Origin: Sphingomonadales bacterium UBA6157
Lineage (GTDB): Bacteria; Pseudomonadota; Alphaproteobacteria; Sphingomonadales; Sphingomonadaceae
Direction of reading: 5' to 3'
Assembly (NCBI GenBank): GCA_002423025.1
Contig: DIUN01000006.1
Span: forward strand, 21,430 to 85,429
Length of the DNA stretch: 64,000 nt
How positions within the stretch are numbered: the stretch's first letter is position 1; every line of letters begins with the position of its first letter. Made by a program: the position numbers and the translations under genes. Shown in pieces: positions 60,971 through 64,000 of the stretch. Under the pieces are notes generated by a model. It was not told the origin of the DNA. It did no database searches and saw only the letters and a list, made by a program, of their open reading frames with translations.

Positions 60971-62338
60971 TCAGGACGGTTCGCGGGGCATTTCCACCAT
61001 CACGCGCAGGCCGGGGCGATTGTCCTGCAGGCTGAGCACGCCGCCGTGCAGCCGGGCGATTGCGGCGGCGAGTGACAGCCCGAGCCCGGCGCCGCGCTCG
61101 GTGCGGGCCGCATCGAGTCGGCCGAAGCGGCGCAGTGCGGATTTGCGCTTGGTCTCGGCGATGCCGGGGCCGCGGTCCGAAACGCTGAAGCGCACCTTGC
61201 CGAGGTCGTTCTCGGCGGCGAGCACGATCACCTTGCCCTTGGTGGCATATTTGAGCGCATTGTCGATCAGGTTGGCGATGGCGCGGCCGAGCAGCGCGCG
61301 GTGCGCCACCAGCATCACCGGCTGGCCGGTGCGGGCGGTGAGCCGCACGCCATTGTCCTCGGCCAGCGGCTCGTACATTTCCGCCATGTCCTGCACCAGC
61401 GCCGCCAGATCGATGAGTGTGAAGCTCTCGCGGCCGATGCCGGCTTCGACGCGGCTGATCTCCAGGCTGGCGTCGAGCATGGCGAGCAGGGCATCCGCCT
61501 CTGCGCCGATCGCGCCGATCTCCTCCAGCCCGACCTGGCCGATCGAATCGCTGCGCGCCACCCGGTCGATTCGGGCGCGCAGCCGGGTGAGCGGCGAGCG
61601 CAGATCATGCGCCAGGCCATCGGTGACGGTGCGCAGTTCATCGAGCAGTGTCTCGATGCGGGCGAGCATGACGTTGATGGAGGTCGCCATGCCGTCAAAG
61701 GCATCGTTGCTGCCGGGGCTGACGAGTTTGACGCGCTGGGAAAGATCGCCGCCGGCCACGGCGCTCGCCACATCGGCGATGGCCTGCACGCGCGCGGCGA
61801 TGATGCGGGCGAGGAAGCCGGTGAGGATGCCGGCCAGCGCCATGGCAAGGCCGATGCCGGCGACAAGGCTGGTGGTGAGCGTGCTCAGCAGCCGCGTCTC
61901 CTCGGCGAGGTTGCGGCCGATGAGCAGGCGGTGCCCATCCGGCAGCGCTTCGGCGCGCACCAGGAACGGCTCCTCCGGGCTGCCGCGCCTGTCCAGCAGG
62001 GTGCGGACGACGCGTCCGTTCTCCAGCCCCTGCGGCCAGTTTGTGATGTCTCCGGCGATGCGCTTGCCGCGGCCGTTGATGAGCAGCATTGCCACCGGCC
62101 CGGCCCCGCCGGTATCGATGCCGATCTCATTTATCACGGCGCGCAGGCCATTCTCCCGCGCGATGCCGGCCATCTTGGCGTGCTCCTGCTGGATCTGGCC
62201 GCGCGCATCCGTGTCGAGCTGGTTCTGCGTCACCCGGCCAGCGAAGCCGAGCGTCAGGAAGCTGCTCACCAGCAAGGCGAAGAACACCAGGAAGGTAATG
62301 CGTGTCGTGGTCGAGGGTGGCCAGAACCTCGTGGTCAC
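60971..62338 (-). CDS. Two-component sensor histidine kinase
   Basis: A 455-aa sensor kinase: two membrane spans (about 15-35 and 160-185) around a periplasmic sensor region of about 120 residues, a HAMP domain, a HisKA domain with His244 in AHDLRSPLTRLR, and an HATPase domain ending in the GAGLGLSLA box. The stimulus is unknown. It follows its response regulator by 23 bp on the same strand. Confidence 0.9.
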   Translation of the reverse strand: MTTRFWPPSTTTRITFLVFFALLVSSFLTLGFAGRVTQNQLDTDARGQIQQEHAKMAGIARENGLRAVINEIGIDTGGAGPVAMLLINGRGKRIAGDITNWPQGLENGRVVRTLLDRRGSPEEPFLVRAEALPDGHRLLIGRNLAEETRLLSTLTTSLVAGIGLAMALAGILTGFLARIIAARVQAIADVASAVAGGDLSQRVKLVSPGSNDAFDGMATSINVMLARIETLLDELRTVTDGLAHDLRSPLTRLRARIDRVARSDSIGQVGLEEIGAIGAEADALLAMLDASLEISRVEAGIGRESFTLIDLAALVQDMAEMYEPLAEDNGVRLTARTGQPVMLVAHRALLGRAIANLIDNALKYATKGKVIVLAAENDLGKVRFSVSDRGPGIAETKRKSALRRFGRLDAARTERGAGLGLSLAAAIARLHGGVLSLQDNRPGLRVMVEMPREPS

Positions 62339-62361
62339 GCTGCCCCCGCCATATCGGGGGG

Positions 62362-63048
62362 TCAGCTCGCGCCGAGGCGGTAGCCCGCGCCGCGCACGGT
62401 ATGCAGCAGCGGCGCGGCGCCGCCCTCATCCAGCTTGCGCCGCAGCCGGCTGATATGCACGTCGATGACGTTGGTGCCGGGGTCGAAGTGATAGTGCCAC
62501 ACGCCTTCGAGCAGCATGGTGCGGGTGACGACCTGCTCCTTGTTGCGCAGGAAGAATTCGAGCAGCCGGAACTCGCGGGGCTGCAGATCGAGCGGGCGGC
62601 CGTTGCGGACCACGGTGCGGGCCAGCAAATCCATCTCCAGGTCCTCGCAGGCCAGCTTGGTCACCTGCGTCTCGCCATTGCCGTTGCCGCGCCGCCGCCG
62701 CACCGCCTCGATGCGGGCGACCAGCTCGGAGAGATCGAACGGCTTGGCGAGATAATCATCGGAGCCGGCGCGCAGCCCGCGCACCCGCTCGTCAAGGCTT
62801 GCGAGCGCCGAGAGCATCACCACCGGGGTGTCGTTGCCGGCCTCGCGCAGCTTGGCCAGCACGGTCAGCCCGTCCATGCCCGGCAGCATCCGGTCCAGCA
62901 CGATGGCGTCATATTGGCCTTCACTGGCCTTGGCATGGCCCTCGGCACCATCGAGCGCAACATCGACTTCAAAGCCGGCGTCGCGCAGCCCACGGGCGAT
63001 GTAATCGGCCGTTGTGACATCATCCTCGACGCACAGGATCTTGATCAT
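62362..63048 (-). CDS. OmpR-family response regulator
   Basis: A 228-aa regulator with an N-terminal receiver (Asp52 as phosphate acceptor; E8, D9 and D10 acidic pocket) and a C-terminal winged helix (about 130-225). The gene is upstream of its sensor kinase. An inverted repeat at 63120-63145, about 70 bp before the ATG, may be its operator. Confidence 0.92.
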   Translation of the reverse strand: MIKILCVEDDVTTADYIARGLRDAGFEVDVALDGAEGHAKASEGQYDAIVLDRMLPGMDGLTVLAKLREAGNDTPVVMLSALASLDERVRGLRAGSDDYLAKPFDLSELVARIEAVRRRRGNGNGETQVTKLACEDLEMDLLARTVVRNGRPLDLQPREFRLLEFFLRNKEQVVTRTMLLEGVWHYHFDPGTNVIDVHISRLRRKLDEGGAAPLLHTVRGAGYRLGAS

Positions 63049-63119
63049 GTCATCTGTTTAGTCAGCTTTGTGCCGCACGTCACTGGCAACAGATGTAAAA
63101 ACCGCTGCCATTGCGGACA

Positions 63120-63145
63120 TTAACAACTTCTCACAAAGTTCTTAA
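63120..63145. promoter_or_regulatory. Inverted repeat upstream of the two-component system
   Basis: TTAACAACTT (63120-63129) and AAGTTCTTAA (63136-63145) form a 10-bp imperfect inverted repeat (one mismatch) around a six-base centre. It overlaps the lepA stop codon and lies about 72 bp upstream of the response-regulator start. It may be an autoregulatory binding site. As an RNA hairpin it lacks a U-tract, so a terminator is less likely. Confidence 0.4.
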
Positions 63146-64000
63146 CTGTCATCGCCCATGCGCAGCGCGGCGATGAAGGCCTCCTGCGGGATATCGACAT
63201 TGCCATACTGGCGCATGCGCTTCTTGCCCTCTTTCTGCTTGTCGAGCAGCTTGCGCTTGCGGCTGGCGTCACCGCCATAGCATTTGGCCGTCACGTCCTT
63301 GCGCATCGCGGCGATGGTCTCGCGGGCGATCACCTTGCCGCCGATGGCAGCCTGCACCGGAATCTTGAACAGGTGGCGGGGGATCAGGTCCTTCATCCGC
63401 TCGCACATGTGGCGGCCGCGCGCCTCGGCGGCAGCGCGGTGCACGATCATGCTCAGCGCATCCACCGGCTCGGCGTTGACCATGATGCTCATCTTCACGA
63501 GGTCCCCCTCGCGATGGCCGATCTGGTGATAATCGAAGCTGGCATAGCCGCGGCTGATGCTCTTCAGCCGATCATAGAAATCGAACACCACTTCGTTGAG
63601 CGGCAGCTCGTAGGTCACCTGGGCGCGGCCGCCCACATAGGTGAGGTTCTTCTGGATGCCGCGGCGGTCCTGGCAGAGCTTGAGGATGCTGCCGAGATAC
63701 TCGTCGGGGGTGAAGATCGTCGCTTCGATCCAAGGCTCCTCGATCAGCTCGATGGTGCTCGGGTCCGGCATGTCGGAGGGGTTGTGCAGCTCGATGGCGC
63801 GGCCATCGCGCAGCAGCATCTTGTAGACCACCGAGGGTGCCGTGGTGATGAGATCGAGATCATATTCGCGCGTCAGCCGCTCCTGGATGATCTCCAGGTG
63901 CAGCAGCCCGAGGAAGCCGCAGCGGAAGCCGAAGCCCAGCGCCTGCGAGACTTCTGGTTCGAACTGCAGCGAGGCGTCGTTCAGGCGCAGCTTCTCGAGC
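63142..64000 (-). CDS. lepA: Elongation factor 4, LepA (partial, N-terminus outside)
   Basis: The last 286 codons of LepA, a ribosomal back-translocation/initiation-assisting GTPase. Visible are the elongation-factor domain III/V segments GFGFRCGFLGLLHLEIIQERL and PVDALSMIVHR, and the LepA-specific C-terminal domain with CERMKDLIPR and KIPVQAAIGGKVIARET. The GTPase domain lies beyond the right edge. Confidence 0.96.
   Translation of the reverse strand, partial: LEKLRLNDASLQFEPEVSQALGFGFRCGFLGLLHLEIIQERLTREYDLDLITTAPSVVYKMLLRDGRAIELHNPSDMPDPSTIELIEEPWIEATIFTPDEYLGSILKLCQDRRGIQKNLTYVGGRAQVTYELPLNEVVFDFYDRLKSISRGYASFDYHQIGHREGDLVKMSIMVNAEPVDALSMIVHRAAAEARGRHMCERMKDLIPRHLFKIPVQAAIGGKVIARETIAAMRKDVTAKCYGGDASRKRKLLDKQKEGKKRMRQYGNVDIPQEAFIAALRMGDDS

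Noticed and set aside
60684..62453. 589-codon plus-strand frame opposite the sensor kinase
   Set aside because: Ser/Arg/Ala-rich shadow; the kinase on the minus strand has HAMP, His box and ATPase motifs.
63120..63145. CtrA binding site (TTAA-N7-TTAA)
   Set aside because: The two TTAA elements are 18 bp apart, not 7.

Overview
This is a GC-rich, tightly packed stretch of chromosome that looks like an alphaproteobacterium of the order Sphingomonadales. The evidence is family-level: a ChpT-like histidine phosphotransferase, a MerC membrane protein paired with a Zur/Fur repressor, a PrsK/PrsR-type two-component system, a DUF6522 protein, rpsI with the long alphaproteobacterial N-terminus, and ffs directly upstream of dnaX. 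Genus is not resolved. Nearly every base is in a recognisable gene, no gap exceeds 300 bp, and many neighbours share ATGA/GTGA or TGATG overlaps, so most clusters read as coupled operons. No insertion sequence, CRISPR array, rRNA or plasmid function was seen. Genes at both edges (era, lepA) run out of the window.

Layout. 1-6.9 kb: era and rnc, then pgi, bpt, ilvA, a hydroxyisobutyrate-dehydrogenase-like oxidoreductase, a RidA protein and a DUF6522 protein. 7-13.2 kb: exported or membrane proteins (YtcJ-like amidohydrolase, penicillin/AHL-acylase-like Ntn hydrolase, DsbD/ScsB-like reductase). 13.2-20 kb: rplM-rpsI with a terminator and a leader hairpin, a secreted repeat protein, DUF2237, ctaA, merC, zur, dxs. 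20-30 kb: Bcr/CflA and EamA exporters, GST, arfB, csbD, an epimerase/nitronate monooxygenase pair, a second secreted amidohydrolase, and a marR-emrA-emrB operon. 30-35.4 kb: prsK-prsR, tRNA-Pro(GGG), and a complete compact lysis cassette (GH108 endolysin, holin-like protein, i-spanin, nested lipoprotein o-spanin) with no other phage genes. 35.4-48.3 kb: gamma carbonic anhydrase, argC, a TonB-like protein, hemB, plsC, murI, thioesterase, hydroxyisobutyryl-CoA hydrolase, rpiB-glyA-nrdR-trmJ, a JAMM peptidase/cold-shock/ChpT-like operon, rluD and rpoH. 48.4-64 kb: a small exported protein with a PEP-CTERM-like tail, mtgA, an MBL hydrolase, an MDR dehydrogenase, ffs-dnaX-ybaB, an operon of two cysteine desulfurases plus ferredoxin plus L,D-transpeptidase, an alpha/beta hydrolase, anmK, tyrS, an OmpR-type two-component system and lepA.

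The most notable region is the lysis cassette at 33.9-35.4 kb. It has its own consensus-like sigma-70 promoter inside an 8-bp-arm inverted repeat and uses the Rz/Rz1 overlapping-frame architecture, yet lies alone between tRNA-Pro and amino-acid biosynthesis genes. Gene-transfer-agent lysis genes in other alphaproteobacteria are also unlinked to their structural cluster, so a dedicated lysis module for a GTA, a tailocin or programmed lysis is a reasonable inference. Secondary points are the repeated operator-like motif at ctaA/merC, the hairpin in the rplM leader, the sorting-tail variant with a PrsK/PrsR system in the same window, and the double cysteine desulfurase operon.
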